Positions 50,686-59,518 of a stretch of 59,656 bases of DNA are shown in pieces. Every line of letters starts with the position of its first letter. Within the stretch, counting starts at the first letter, position 1. The DNA is from an uncultured Bacteroidota bacterium. GTDB taxonomy: Bacteria > Bacteroidota > Bacteroidia > Chitinophagales > Chitinophagaceae. The translations under genes were made by a program, and so were the position numbers. The stretch is taken from positions 1-59,656 of the forward strand of contig CAIYLW010000078.1 in the NCBI GenBank assembly GCA_903927185.1. Direction: 5' to 3'. A model generated the notes under the pieces. The model made no database searches. It was given only the letters and a program-made list of their open reading frames with translations, and was not told the origin of the DNA.

Positions 50686-51987
50686 ATGAAAATTGCAGTA
50701 ATCGGTACAGGATATGTAGGACTGGTAACAGGAACCTGTTTTGCAGAGACAGGAAATAAAGTAACCTGTGTTGATATTGATATAAAAAAAGTAACAAAAT
50801 TAACCAATGGAGAGATCACTATTTATGAGCCTGGCTTAGAAAAAATATTCCTGCGTAATACCCGGGAAGGGCGTTTAAAGTTTACGACTAATTTAGAAGA
50901 AGGAATTAAAGATGCAGAAATTGTTTTTCTTGCTTTGCCTACTCCTCCTGGTGCAGATGGCTCTGCTGATTTGAAATATATTTTAGGAGTGGCGAGCGAC
51001 TTAGGAAAGATTTTAAAAGATTATACTGTAATCGTAGATAAAAGTACGGTTCCTGTTGGCACAGCTGCAAAAGTTCATGCAGCAGTTGCTGCGAATTATA
51101 AAGGTGAATTTGATATTGTAAGTAATCCTGAATTCTTAAGAGAAGGAGTTGCCGTAGACGATTTTATGAAACCGGATAGAGTGGTTATTGGCACAAAATC
51201 TGAACGTGCAAGAAAAGTAATGGGCGAATTGTATGCTCCATTTGTGCGTCAGGGTAATCCGGTAATTTATATGGATGAAAAATCTGCTGAACTTACAAAG
51301 TATGCAGCCAATTCATTCCTTGCTACTAAAATTTCTTTTATGAATGAAGTAGCACAGCTTTGCGAAAAAGTAGGTGCAGACGTAGATATGGTTCGTAGAG
51401 GAATTGGTAGTGATGATCGTATTGGTCGTCGTTTTTTATTCCCTGGAATTGGATATGGAGGAAGTTGTTTCCCTAAAGATGTACAGGCATTGATCATGTC
51501 TTCTGAAGAAGTTGGTTATAATTTTCAAATATTAAAGGCAGTTGAAGAAGTAAACGAATTACAAAAACTACACCTGATTCCTAAAATCAATAAGTACTTT
51601 AATAACGATTTAAAAGGCAAGCATTTTGCTCTTTGGGGATTGGCCTTCAAACCAAATACAGATGATATTCGGGAAGCTCCGGCTTTGTATATTATTGATG
51701 CTTTAATTAAAGCGGGTGCAACAGTAACAGCCTATGATCCTGAAGCTATTCCAAATGTTCAGGCTTTACTCGGACATAAAGTAAACTATGCTGCGGATCA
51801 GTATAGCACACTTGCTGGTGCAGACGCATTGATCATTGCAACTGAGTGGAGCGAATTTAGAACGCCTGATTTTGAGATCATTGAATCAAAGCTTAAGAAA
51901 AAAGTAATATTTGATGGCCGTAATTTATTTGATGTGAATCAAATCAGAGATTTGGGTTATCATTATGAAAGTGTGGGTAGACTTTAA
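50686..51987 (+). CDS. ugd: UDP-glucose 6-dehydrogenase
   Basis: Oxidises UDP-glucose to UDP-glucuronate with two NAD+. The 433-residue protein starts with the Rossmann motif 'IAVIGTGYVGLVTG'. It has 'STVPVGTA', 'SNPEFLREGVAVDDF', the central 'AANSFLATKISFMNEVAQLCE', and the catalytic Cys261 in 'GIGYGGSCFPKDV'. 'WGLAFKPNTDDIREAPA' forms the UDP-binding domain. It sits 2 bp after the aminotransferase gene and 12 bp before the Uxs-like gene, giving a direct route to UDP-glucuronate for the next enzyme. Confidence 0.94.
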   Translation: MKIAVIGTGYVGLVTGTCFAETGNKVTCVDIDIKKVTKLTNGEITIYEPGLEKIFLRNTREGRLKFTTNLEEGIKDAEIVFLALPTPPGADGSADLKYILGVASDLGKILKDYTVIVDKSTVPVGTAAKVHAAVAANYKGEFDIVSNPEFLREGVAVDDFMKPDRVVIGTKSERARKVMGELYAPFVRQGNPVIYMDEKSAELTKYAANSFLATKISFMNEVAQLCEKVGADVDMVRRGIGSDDRIGRRFLFPGIGYGGSCFPKDVQALIMSSEEVGYNFQILKAVEEVNELQKLHLIPKINKYFNNDLKGKHFALWGLAFKPNTDDIREAPALYIIDALIKAGATVTAYDPEAIPNVQALLGHKVNYAADQYSTLAGADALIIATEWSEFRTPDFEIIESKLKKKVIFDGRNLFDVNQIRDLGYHYESVGRL

Positions 51988-51999
51988 AAAAAATCTAAC

Positions 52000-52980
52000 A
52001 TGTCTAAGAAAAGAATATTGATTACAGGAGCAGCAGGCTTCTTAGGTTCACATCTTTGTGATCGTTTTATTAAAGAAGGGTATCATGTAATTGCCATGGA
52101 TAATTTAATTACTGGTGATCTTAGAAATATTGAGCACTTGTTTAAATTAGAAGATTTCGAATTTTATCATCATGATGTGTCGAAATATATTCATGTCCCT
52201 GGAGCTCTTGACTATATCCTCCATTTTGCTTCACCTGCTAGCCCGATTGATTATCTGAAGATTCCTATTCAAACTTTAAAAGTAGGCGCATTAGGTACAC
52301 ACAATTGCCTGGGACTTGCAAAAGCAAAAGGTGCTCGTATGCTTGTGGCATCTACCAGTGAAGTATATGGTGATCCCATGGTGCATCCTCAAACCGAAGA
52401 GTATTGGGGTAATGTAAATCCAGTTGGTCCAAGAGGCGTTTATGATGAGTCTAAACGTTTTATGGAATCTATTACTAGGGCATATTATACTTTCCATGGG
52501 GTAGAAACAAGAATCATCAGAATCTTTAATACTTATGGTCCTAGAATGAGGCTAAATGATGGAAGAGCATTACCTGCTTTTATCGGTCAAGCATTAAGAG
52601 GTGAAGATCTTACAGTTTTCGGTGATGGAAGTCAAACGCGTTCTTTCTGTTATGTCGACGATTTAGTAGAGGGGATTTATCGTTTATTAATGAGCGACTA
52701 TACCATGCCAGTGAATATTGGCAACCCAAATGAAATTTCTTTGAAAGATTTTGCGGAAGAGGTCTTAAAATTGACCGGTTCTTCTGTTAAAATTATTTAT
52801 AAGGATCTGCCGGTCGATGATCCTAAGCAACGTAAGCCAGATATTACCAAGGCAAAAACGTTATTGGGTTGGGAGCCAAAAGTGGATAGGGCAGAGGGTT
52901 TGAAAAAAACGTATGATTATTTTAAATCTCTTCCAAAAGAAGAATGGTCAAAGCTTCCTAAAGAGTTTGTGAGTCATTAA
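52000..52980 (+). CDS. UDP-glucuronate decarboxylase-like (UDP-xylose synthase) SDR enzyme
   Basis: A 326-residue SDR epimerase-family enzyme. It has the NAD motif '[14 protein letters not shown]', the active-site 'GVYDESKRF' (Tyr148, Lys152), '[21 protein letters not shown]' and '[19 protein letters not shown]'. The '[11 protein letters not shown]' stretch and the overall sequence match bacterial UDP-xylose synthases. It would decarboxylate UDP-glucuronate through a 4-keto-pentose to UDP-xylose. The upstream Ugd supplies substrate. The product probably goes to surface polysaccharide; a terminator follows. Confidence 0.88.
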   Translation: MSKKRILITGAAGFLGSHLCDRFIKEGYHVIAMDNLITGDLRNIEHLFKLEDFEFYHHDVSKYIHVPGALDYILHFASPASPIDYLKIPIQTLKVGALGTHNCLGLAKAKGARMLVASTSEVYGDPMVHPQTEEYWGNVNPVGPRGVYDESKRFMESITRAYYTFHGVETRIIRIFNTYGPRMRLNDGRALPAFIGQALRGEDLTVFGDGSQTRSFCYVDDLVEGIYRLLMSDYTMPVNIGNPNEISLKDFAEEVLKLTGSSVKIIYKDLPVDDPKQRKPDITKAKTLLGWEPKVDRAEGLKKTYDYFKSLPKEEWSKLPKEFVSH

Positions 52981-53004
52981 TTTAAAATCAATATTTCAAA
53001 ACAG

Positions 53005-53042
53005 AAAAGGGCAGAATCGGAAAACCGTATCAGCCCTTTTCT
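53005..53042 (+). terminator. Terminator after the Uxs-like gene
   Basis: AAAAGGGC (53005-53012) pairs with GCCCTTTT (53033-53040) around a loop that holds a smaller CGG/CCG stem. Confidence 0.82.
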
Positions 53043-53059
53043 ATTTATTTAAATTATTT

Positions 53060-53935
53060 ATGTCAAAGCCATTAATTGTTTTATCTGGTAAAAATGGACA
53101 GCTAGGTTGGGAAATTTTACAAATAGCAGATCAGCTAAAAGAAAGTTTTGATTTTTTATTTACAGGAAGGGAAGAATTAGATCTGTCCAAACCTGAGACC
53201 ATTGCCCCTTTTTTTGAAAAAAATCATCCTGATTACTTTATTAATTGTGCAGCTTATACTGCTGTTGATAAAGCAGAACAAGAAAATGAGTTGGCATATA
53301 AAATTAATGCAGAGTCAGTGGGCTTAATTGCTCAATATTGCGCAAAGATTCATGCGAAACTGATAACTATTTCAACCGATTACGTATTTGATGGGAATGG
53401 CGTTTCTCCTTATACTCCCGAAACTAAAACAAGTCCGATCAATTATTATGGCTATAGTAAATGGATGGGAGAGCAATTGGCTTTATCAAATTGTGCAGAG
53501 ACTATTGTGATACGCACTTCTTGGGTATATAGTGTGCATGGAAATAATTTTGTGAAAACAATGTTGCGCTTAATGAATGATCGCCCAGAATTGAATGTGG
53601 TTAGTGATCAAATCGGTTCGCCCACATATGCGGCGAATCTTGCATTAACAATTATTAAAATAATTGAGTCCATAGAATTGGGGCATGCCCATTACGGTAT
53701 TTATCATTATAGTAATGCTGGTGTGATCTCCTGGTTTGATTTTGCAACTGCCATTGCAAAAGAGGGGGGTAAGAATTGTATTGTACATCCAATCCCTTCC
53801 AGTGCTTATCCAACACCCGCAAAACGGCCTAGTTATTCTGTCATGGATTGTTCTAAATTGGTGAAAGATTATGGGATTGAATTAAAAGAATGGAAAAATA
53901 GTTTAAATACATGTATACAATTACTTGTTAATTAA
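53060..53935 (+). CDS. rfbD: dTDP-4-dehydrorhamnose reductase
   Basis: Catalyses the last step of dTDP-L-rhamnose synthesis. The 291-residue SDR protein has the motif 'LSGKNGQLGWEI', 'YFINCAAYTAVDKAE', 'TISTDYVFDG', the catalytic 'YYGYSKWMGE' and 'VIRTSWVYS', all typical of RfbD/RmlD. The other rhamnose genes (rfbA, rfbB, rfbC) are not in the window, so the pathway is split or the enzyme serves another sugar. It is preceded by a terminator and lacks a clear promoter. Confidence 0.92.
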   Translation: MSKPLIVLSGKNGQLGWEILQIADQLKESFDFLFTGREELDLSKPETIAPFFEKNHPDYFINCAAYTAVDKAEQENELAYKINAESVGLIAQYCAKIHAKLITISTDYVFDGNGVSPYTPETKTSPINYYGYSKWMGEQLALSNCAETIVIRTSWVYSVHGNNFVKTMLRLMNDRPELNVVSDQIGSPTYAANLALTIIKIIESIELGHAHYGIYHYSNAGVISWFDFATAIAKEGGKNCIVHPIPSSAYPTPAKRPSYSVMDCSKLVKDYGIELKEWKNSLNTCIQLLVN

Positions 53936-53953
53936 TATCGAATAATTAGGGAT

Positions 53954-53988
53954 AAAAAAACCGCTGAAATTTCAGCGGTTTTTTTTTA
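53954..53988. terminator. Bidirectional terminator between rfbD and tRNA-Gln
   Basis: A perfect palindrome: AAAAAAACCGCTGAAA (53954-53969) with its complement (53970-53985). It can end rfbD on the plus strand and the tRNA on the minus strand. Confidence 0.95.
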
Positions 53989-53990
53989 AG

Positions 53991-54061
53991 TTGCCCGACC
54001 TGGATTCGAACCAAGACAAACTGTACCAAAAACAGTCGTACTGCCATTATACTATCAGGCA
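53991..54061 (-). tRNA. tRNA-Gln (anticodon TTG)
   Basis: A 71-base cloverleaf on the minus strand. The acceptor stem is TGCCTGA with TCGGGCA, discriminator A, CCA not encoded. The anticodon stem is ACTGT/ACAGT with loop TTTTGGT, so the anticodon is TTG (Gln, reading CAA). The T-arm carries the GGTTCGAATCC pattern. A full two-box promoter lies upstream and a palindromic terminator downstream, so it is a single-tRNA transcription unit. The CCA end would be added by the Cca enzyme encoded at 4.2-5.6 kb. Confidence 0.95.
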
Positions 54062-54089
54062 ATCCTATACATTCTATTCGAATGGGTTG

Positions 54090-54120
54090 CAAAAATAGGG
54101 GTGTACCCCAATTGTTCCAA
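54090..54120 (-). promoter_or_regulatory. Promoter of tRNA-Gln (TTG, N20, TAttTTTG)
   Basis: On the minus strand TTG (54120-54118) and TAttTTTG (54097-54090) are 20 bases apart. Transcription would start about 22 bases before the mature tRNA 5' end. Confidence 0.65.
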
Positions 54121-54276
54121 ATTTTTTAAAAGATTTCTTAGCAAAATCCCTTCTTATTATATAAAATTAGAAAATAATCAGTCACTTTTTTTACACTAAA
54201 ATGCATAAAACTGATTTGACAGTTACTTTTAACATTTATATTTAATATTCAAAACCTAAATGATTAAACAACTGCC

Positions 54277-54957
54277 ATGACGAACAAACTGATTTTATTA
54301 GCCCTTTTTGTATGTTCGATGATACTGATGTCGTACAAATACGATAAAAAGAAAAAAGTGGTCTTTTTTGGTGATAGTATTACAGAAGCCGGAGTAAACC
54401 CAGGAGGATATATCAGATTAATTGATACTATCATCCAGAAAGAGGGACTATCAAACAATTATGAATTGATTGGTGCTGGTATTAGTGGTAATAAAGTATA
54501 TGACCTTTATTTGCGTTTAGAAAAAGATGTTCTTGAAAAGAACCCTGACATCGTTGTGATATATATTGGTGTAAATGATGTTTGGCATAAAATGAATGGT
54601 GGAACAGGTACGGATTATGATAAGTTCGGAAAATTTTATGATGCTGTTGTAAATAAAATAAAAGCTACTGGGGCTAAAATTATTGTAGCAACTCCTGCCG
54701 CAATTGGTGAAAGAACTGATAACTCTAACCAGCAAGACGGAGATTTGAATTTGTATTGTAATTGGATTAGAAAATATGCATCAGACAATTCTCTTCAATT
54801 GGTTGATCTAAGAGCAGGTTTAATGGAGTATAATCTGAAAAATAATCATGAGAATAAGGAGAGAGGAATTTTAACTTCTGATAGAGTACACCTTAACCCA
54901 ACGGGTCAGCAATTTGTAGCTGATGCCATGTGGAATGAGATCAAGAAAATAAAGTAA
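54277..54957 (+). CDS. SGNH/GDSL-family hydrolase
   Basis: A 226-residue exported hydrolase with an N-terminal hydrophobic segment ('LILLALFVCSMILMS') and the four SGNH blocks. Block I is 'VVFFGDSITEAG' (Ser34), block II 'GAGISGNKVYD', block III 'YIGVNDVWH' and block V 'DRVHLNPTGQQ' (catalytic Asp and His). Such enzymes cut esters on lipids or sugars, often removing acetyl groups from polysaccharides. The substrate is unknown. The stop codon lies inside the start of a GTAAAAA repeat array. Confidence 0.9.
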   Translation: MTNKLILLALFVCSMILMSYKYDKKKKVVFFGDSITEAGVNPGGYIRLIDTIIQKEGLSNNYELIGAGISGNKVYDLYLRLEKDVLEKNPDIVVIYIGVNDVWHKMNGGTGTDYDKFGKFYDAVVNKIKATGAKIIVATPAAIGERTDNSNQQDGDLNLYCNWIRKYASDNSLQLVDLRAGLMEYNLKNNHENKERGILTSDRVHLNPTGQQFVADAMWNEIKKIK

Positions 54958-54981
54958 AAAGTAAAAAGTAAAAAGTAAAAA
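54954..54981. repeat. 7-bp tandem repeat (GTAAAAA) x4 at the SGNH gene 3' end
   Basis: Four perfect GTAAAAA copies begin inside the SGNH stop codon context (stop at 54955-54957) and continue 24 bases past it. Confidence 0.85.
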
Positions 54982-55005
54982 GTGAAGGAATAGCTTGCAG
55001 TGTAT

Positions 55006-55070
55006 AAAAAAAATACCCCTCCTGTTCGCTTGCGAATAGGAGGGGATGCTGATGCCGGACTCGGCATCCA
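55006..55070 (-). terminator. tyrS terminator within a REP-like double hairpin
   Basis: On the minus strand the stem CCCCTCCTATTCGC (55044-55031) pairs with GCGAACAGGAGGGG (55028-55015), with one G-T pair, and runs into eight T. A second hairpin, GATGCCG/CGGCATC (55052-55069 region, loop of 4), lies just before it. The combined CACCCC...CCCCTCC...GGAGGGG layout resembles REP-type intergenic elements of Bacteroidota. Confidence 0.8.
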
Positions 55071-55084
55071 GCTGGGGTGGTTGA

Positions 55085-56368
55085 TTAAGAAACAATTACT
55101 AAATAATAATTTTTCTTCCCCTTTTGTACCAGAATATATTTTCCCTTTAATAAATCACTGGTATCTATCAATGTTTTATCAGTTGTAATTTTTGTTTTAT
55201 TTATGCTCAAACCCCCGGCCTGCCATAACTTTCGAGCTTCTCCCTTGCTTGGAAAAATTTGAGTGTCGGCTAAGAATGATACGATGTCATATCCTGCATC
55301 AATAGCACTTCTTGCAACTTCGATACTTGGTACACCTTCCATTACTTGTAATAATTGCTCTTCACTTAAGCTTTGTAATATTTCAGTAGTTGCATTTCCA
55401 AAAAGTATTTCGGATGCTTTTACAGCAAACTCAAAGTCATCTTTACTATGTACAAAACAAGTTAGTTCTTCTGCTAACTTTTTTTGAAGCGCTCTTTCGT
55501 GCGGCGCAGCTTCTTGTTTTAATAATAATGCATCAATCTCTTCTATTGGCAAAAGTGTAAATATTTTAATCCATTTCTTTGCGTCTTCATCACTTGCATT
55601 TAACCAGAATTGATAAAACTGATAAGGGGATGTTTTCTTAGCATCTAACCACACATTTCCTTTTTCTGTCTTTCCAAATTTACCGCCATCTGCCTTTGTA
55701 ATGAGTGGACAAGTAAAAGCAAATGCTTCACCTCCAGTTTTTCTGCGGATTAATTCTGTGCCCGTTACGATATTACCCCACTGATCACTCCCGCCCATTT
55801 GCAATTTGCAGTTACGGTTCTGAAATAGCCAGTAAAAATCGTAACCCTGAACCAATTGATAAGTGAATTCAGTAAAACTCATTCCGGTTTCGCCCTCCAG
55901 TCTTTTCTTTACACTATCCTTCGCCATCATATAATTCACTGTAATATGCTTACCCACATCACGAATAAAATTCAAGAAACTGAAATCTTTAAACCAATCG
56001 TAATTGTTTACTAATTCAGCTGAGTTGGGTTGTTTAGTATTAAAGTCGAGGAATTTTGACAATTGTTTACGAACCCCTTCCTGATTGAATAGTAGGGTTT
56101 CTTCACTTAATAGATTTCGCTCTTCACTTTTACCACTCGGGTCGCCAACCATTCCGGTTGCTCCACCTACTAATGCAAAGGGCTTATGTCCGGCACGTTG
56201 TAGGTGCACCAACAATAAAATAGGAACTAAACTTCCAATATGTAAACTATCTGAAGTAGGGTCGAAACCAATATATCCAGATACCATTTCTTTTTCTAAT
56301 AACTCTTTTGTACCCGGCATGATATCCTGAATCATACCCCTCCATTGTAATTCTTCAATTAAATGCAT
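55085..56368 (-). CDS. tyrS: Tyrosine--tRNA ligase
   Basis: Charges tRNA-Tyr. The 427-residue class I synthetase has the HIGH-like '[15 protein letters not shown]' (residues 37-51), '[17 protein letters not shown]', '[17 protein letters not shown]' and the KMSKS-equivalent '[10 protein letters not shown]'. A C-terminal S4 RNA-binding domain follows (~355-427). It has its own -7 box upstream and a double-hairpin terminator downstream. It is divergent from the RDD-family gene. Confidence 0.96.
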   Translation of the reverse strand: MHLIEELQWRGMIQDIMPGTKELLEKEMVSGYIGFDPTSDSLHIGSLVPILLLVHLQRAGHKPFALVGGATGMVGDPSGKSEERNLLSEETLLFNQEGVRKQLSKFLDFNTKQPNSAELVNNYDWFKDFSFLNFIRDVGKHITVNYMMAKDSVKKRLEGETGMSFTEFTYQLVQGYDFYWLFQNRNCKLQMGGSDQWGNIVTGTELIRRKTGGEAFAFTCPLITKADGGKFGKTEKGNVWLDAKKTSPYQFYQFWLNASDEDAKKWIKIFTLLPIEEIDALLLKQEAAPHERALQKKLAEELTCFVHSKDDFEFAVKASEILFGNATTEILQSLSEEQLLQVMEGVPSIEVARSAIDAGYDIVSFLADTQIFPSKGEARKLWQAGGLSINKTKITTDKTLIDTSDLLKGKYILVQKGKKNYYLVIVS

Positions 56369-56385
56369 CTTCCAAACTATTTGCG

Positions 56386-56393
56386 CAAAAGTA
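56386..56393 (-). promoter_or_regulatory. -7 box TActTTTG of tyrS
   Basis: TActTTTG on the minus strand 18 bases before the tyrS start codon. No -33 TTG at a normal distance. Confidence 0.42.
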
Positions 56394-56414
56394 ATTACTT
56401 CATTTGGTTGACTA

Positions 56415-56447
56415 TTGAATTTTAATCAACTAAAGCAGATATTTTTG
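56415..56447 (+). promoter_or_regulatory. Promoter of the RDD-family gene (TTG, N22, TAttTTTG)
   Basis: TTG (56415-56417) and TAttTTTG (56440-56447) are 22 bases apart. The start codon at 56466 is 19 bases past the -7 box, ruling against the alternative TTG start at 56415, which is itself the -33 box. Confidence 0.6.
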
Positions 56448-56465
56448 CTCAAATACAAAAGGTCT

Positions 56466-56843
56466 ATGAAAAAGGTTGGTGATGGTACACGTATTTTAAA
56501 TTTTCTCATTGATGGATTTCTGGTATTCTTCCTGAGTTTTACAACTTTTAAATATTGGAATTTTTATGTGGTGAATTGGCATTTTAAGCCCATTAATTTC
56601 TGGTGGTTTATTGCTGGAGTATTGCTGGTGTATTATAGCTTTTTTGAAATTATTTGGGCTAGAACGCCTGGTAAATGGGTATCTGGTTCTAAAGTGGTTA
56701 ATCAACAAGGAGGTAGGCCGAGTGTATGGCAAATTTTGGGTCGTAGTATTTTAAGACTAATTGTAATAGACTTCTTTTTCAATGCTTTTTGGGGCAAACC
56801 TTTACATGATCAATGGACAAGCACAGAAGTGATTGAAAACTGA
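56466..56843 (+). CDS. RDD-family membrane protein
   Basis: A 125-residue inner-membrane protein with three predicted helices, the size and layout of a single RDD domain. The conserved Arg9 and Asp16 lie in the first helix ('TRILNFLIDGFLVFF'). The motif around the second helix reads 'YYSFFEIIWARTPGKWVSGSKVV', typical of RDD proteins. Function is not established for most of the family; some members are linked to ion or osmotic stress. Starts at the ATG at 56466 behind a full promoter. Confidence 0.85.
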   Translation: MKKVGDGTRILNFLIDGFLVFFLSFTTFKYWNFYVVNWHFKPINFWWFIAGVLLVYYSFFEIIWARTPGKWVSGSKVVNQQGGRPSVWQILGRSILRLIVIDFFFNAFWGKPLHDQWTSTEVIEN

Positions 56844-56900
56844 TTTATGCGGTAGATTGATTCATTCCTGAAATCGCAACTAGGGGCAACAGCATTACTT

Positions 56901-56908
56901 TACATTTG
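56901..56908 (+). promoter_or_regulatory. -7 box TAcaTTTG of hscA
   Basis: TAcaTTTG lies 41 bases before the hscA start codon. No -33 TTG in register. Confidence 0.42.
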
Positions 56909-56949
56909 CTGCCTAGAAATTCAAATATTTTTCGTAACTCATTTTATAT

Positions 56950-58806
56950 ATGGCAAAAATTGCAATCAATATCGCAACAGGAAGTTTACAGCAAGCAGAA
57001 ATGATTGTAGGAATTGACTTAGGTACCACGAATAGTTTAGTGGCCATTATACATCCCGAAACCAAGCAGCCGGTAGCGCTACGCGAATTTAATACCAGTA
57101 GTCTGATTCCAAGCATTGTGCATTTTGATGAATTTGGAAACCCAACAGTTGGTGAACAAGCAAGAGCATTCTTAGAATTAGATCCTCAGAATACCATTTT
57201 TAGTGCTAAACGATTAATGGGAAAAAGTTATAAGGATATCAAAGAAAATGCAGAATTTTTTGCCTATAAAGTAATCGATGATGATACTGAAAGTCTGGTA
57301 AAAGTACAGGTAGGCAATCAGTTTTTTTCACCCATCGAATTATCATCTTTTATTTTAAAAGAATTAAAACAGAGAGCAGAACATATTTTAAAAACCCCTG
57401 TAACAAAAGCAGTGATTACAGTTCCCGCATATTTTAATGATGCACAAAGACAGGCTACCCGTGATGCTGGAAAGTTAGCAGGTTTAGATGTGATGAGAAT
57501 TGTGAATGAACCCACTGCAGCAAGTTTAGCGTATGGATTAGGAATGAATCAAGAGGAAGAAGCAACTATCGCTGTATATGATTTGGGCGGAGGAACTTTT
57601 GATATTTCTATCCTTCATATCAGTAATGGAATCTTTGAAGTATTAAGTACAAATGGGGATACTTATTTAGGAGGAGATGATTTAGATAGAACCATCATGC
57701 AGCATTGGCTAAGCGAAGTTGGAATTACAATTGAAGAATTGCATGAACATAAAACATTAGCTCAGGGTTTGCGATTAAAAGCAGAAGAAGCAAAAAAACA
57801 TTTGAGTACGCATGAACGTTTTTCAACTGATTGGAATGGTGAAGTTTTAAGCATTACAAAAAATCAATTCGAATTATTAATCCAACCCTTGGTTGATAAA
57901 ACAATTGATTGTTGTAGACGTGCACTGACTGACGCAAAACGGAGTCCTGACTCGATTTCTACGATCGTGATGGTGGGAGGATCTACACGTGTTCCTGCGG
58001 TGAAAAATGCTGTTAGTGCTTTCTTTGGTAAGCCCGTGAATGATCGTGTGAACCCTGATGAAGTGGTGGCATTGGGTGCTGCTATTCAAGCTGATATTTT
58101 AGCTGGAAATAACAAAGACTTTTTGTTATTGGATATCACTCCATTGAGTTTGGGAATTGAAACAATGGGTGGTTTAATGGATGTATTGATCCCAAGAAAT
58201 TCTAAAATTCCAACGAGTGTTGGAAGACAATATACAACGCATAAAGACGGACAAGGAAGCATGCGTATTTCCGTTTTTCAAGGGGAGAGAGATCTGGTAA
58301 AAGACAATCGAAAACTCGCAGAATTTAATTTAACAGGAATACCTGGAATGCCTGCTGGCTTACCAAAAGTAGAAGTGCAATTTTTAATTGATGCTGATGG
58401 TATTTTGGTAGTGAAAGCAAAAGAATTGAGAAGTGGAATTGAACAAAGTATTGAAGTGAAACCTCAATTCGGATTAACGGATGAAGAAGTTGAAATCATG
58501 TTGATGGATAGCATCACACATGCGAAAGATGATATGCAAATTCGAGCACTTGTGGAAGCTAGAACAGAGGCAGAGCAGATTTTAGATGTTACCGAAAAAT
58601 TCATTGGTAAAAATCAATTGCTATTAACCCAACAAGAAATATTAGATACAGCCACGGCCATGCAATCCTTACAAATGGCGTTGACAATGGATGATAAAAA
58701 CCTGATTCAAACGAAGATTGAAGAATTGAATGAAGTATCCAGACCATTTGCTGAAAGGGCCATGGACGCAGCTGTTAGTGGGGCTTTAAAAGGGAAAACT
58801 ATTTAG
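56950..58806 (+). CDS. hscA: Hsp70-family chaperone HscA (Fe-S cluster assembly)
   Basis: A 618-residue Hsp70 with a 20-residue N-terminal extension, as in Bacteroidota HscA, before '[12 protein letters not shown]' (residues 21-32). The ATPase domain has '[21 protein letters not shown]', '[14 protein letters not shown]', '[12 protein letters not shown]' and '[13 protein letters not shown]'. The substrate domain starts near residue 385. It ends 'SGALKGKTI', the HscA-type C-terminus, without the DnaK EEVD-like tail. HscA works with HscB to move iron-sulphur clusters from the scaffold IscU. No isc genes adjoin it here. It shares a 4-bp stop overlap with riboflavin synthase. Confidence 0.9.
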   Translation: MAKIAINIATGSLQQAEMIVGIDLGTTNSLVAIIHPETKQPVALREFNTSSLIPSIVHFDEFGNPTVGEQARAFLELDPQNTIFSAKRLMGKSYKDIKENAEFFAYKVIDDDTESLVKVQVGNQFFSPIELSSFILKELKQRAEHILKTPVTKAVITVPAYFNDAQRQATRDAGKLAGLDVMRIVNEPTAASLAYGLGMNQEEEATIAVYDLGGGTFDISILHISNGIFEVLSTNGDTYLGGDDLDRTIMQHWLSEVGITIEELHEHKTLAQGLRLKAEEAKKHLSTHERFSTDWNGEVLSITKNQFELLIQPLVDKTIDCCRRALTDAKRSPDSISTIVMVGGSTRVPAVKNAVSAFFGKPVNDRVNPDEVVALGAAIQADILAGNNKDFLLLDITPLSLGIETMGGLMDVLIPRNSKIPTSVGRQYTTHKDGQGSMRISVFQGERDLVKDNRKLAEFNLTGIPGMPAGLPKVEVQFLIDADGILVVKAKELRSGIEQSIEVKPQFGLTDEEVEIMLMDSITHAKDDMQIRALVEARTEAEQILDVTEKFIGKNQLLLTQQEILDTATAMQSLQMALTMDDKNLIQTKIEELNEVSRPFAERAMDAAVSGALKGKTI

Positions 58807-59393
58807 TCTTTCAGTTTCATCCAGCGCTGAACATATTTGCCTAAAATATCAAATTCTATATTCACGGTAGATCCAATAGCTACTTGATGGATACTTGTGT
58901 GATCGTAAGTATAAGGAATCACAGCGATGCTAAATTTATTCTTATCTACATTGAAGCAAGTGAGACTTGTGCCATTAACTGCAATACTGCCTTTTTCAAT
59001 CACTAAATGAGAGAATCCATCAGAGAATTCAAAACGATACTCCCAACTACCTTCCAGAGCTTTATATTCTATGCATTTGGCAGTTGCATCTACATGTCCT
59101 TGAACGATATGTCCGTCTAAACGACCATTCATAATCATACATCTTTCTAAATTCACTTGCTTACCAACTGACCAATCAGCCAGATTTGTTTTTTTAAGAG
59201 TTTCTTCAATAGCAGTAACCCGATGTTGATTGCTATTAAGGGCTTCAACTGTCAGGCAAACACCGTCGTGACTTAAGCTTTGATCAACTTTTAACTCTCC
59301 CGATAGGGGAGATTCGATCCAAAAACTAGTATTTGAGCCTTTTTTCTCGATGGAAATGATCTTTCCTGTGTTTTCTACGATTCCTGTAAACAT
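58803..59393 (-). CDS. ribE: Riboflavin synthase, alpha subunit
   Basis: Dismutates two molecules of 6,7-dimethyl-8-ribityllumazine to riboflavin. The 196-residue protein has two lumazine-binding repeats. The first starts '[16 protein letters not shown]' and has '[14 protein letters not shown]'. The second starts '[17 protein letters not shown]' and has '[15 protein letters not shown]'. Each repeat ends in a strand typical of the family. The final '[16 protein letters not shown]' is the trimerisation helix. Tail-to-tail with hscA; the promoter is not clear. Confidence 0.93.
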   Translation of the reverse strand: MFTGIVENTGKIISIEKKGSNTSFWIESPLSGELKVDQSLSHDGVCLTVEALNSNQHRVTAIEETLKKTNLADWSVGKQVNLERCMIMNGRLDGHIVQGHVDATAKCIEYKALEGSWEYRFEFSDGFSHLVIEKGSIAVNGTSLTCFNVDKNKFSIAVIPYTYDHTSIHQVAIGSTVNIEFDILGKYVQRWMKLKD

Positions 59394-59454
59394 AGCTGCA
59401 AGTTAATAGGCAAATTGAATGGGGAGAATAAAATTAAAAGAGTTTTTATTTTGA

Positions 59455-59485
59455 TTTGGAAAATAGAATCCAAAACGTATCTTTG
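59455..59485 (+). promoter_or_regulatory. Promoter of rpsU (TTTG, N19, TAtcTTTG)
   Basis: TTTG (59455-59458) and TAtcTTTG (59478-59485) are 19 bases apart, the best match to the Bacteroidota consensus in the window. The predicted leader is about 26 bases. Confidence 0.72.
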
Positions 59486-59502
59486 CGCTCCTAAAAACAC
59501 CT

Positions 59503-59510
59503 GAGGAGGT
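59503..59510 (+). promoter_or_regulatory. Strong Shine-Dalgarno sequence of rpsU
   Basis: GAGGAGGT ends eight bases before the rpsU ATG at 59519. It is the only near-perfect anti-Shine-Dalgarno complement before a gene that I saw in this window. In Bacteroidota most genes lack one, and this site on rpsU is linked to bS21 autoregulation (published for Flavobacterium). Confidence 0.8.
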
Positions 59511-59518
59511 ATATTTAT

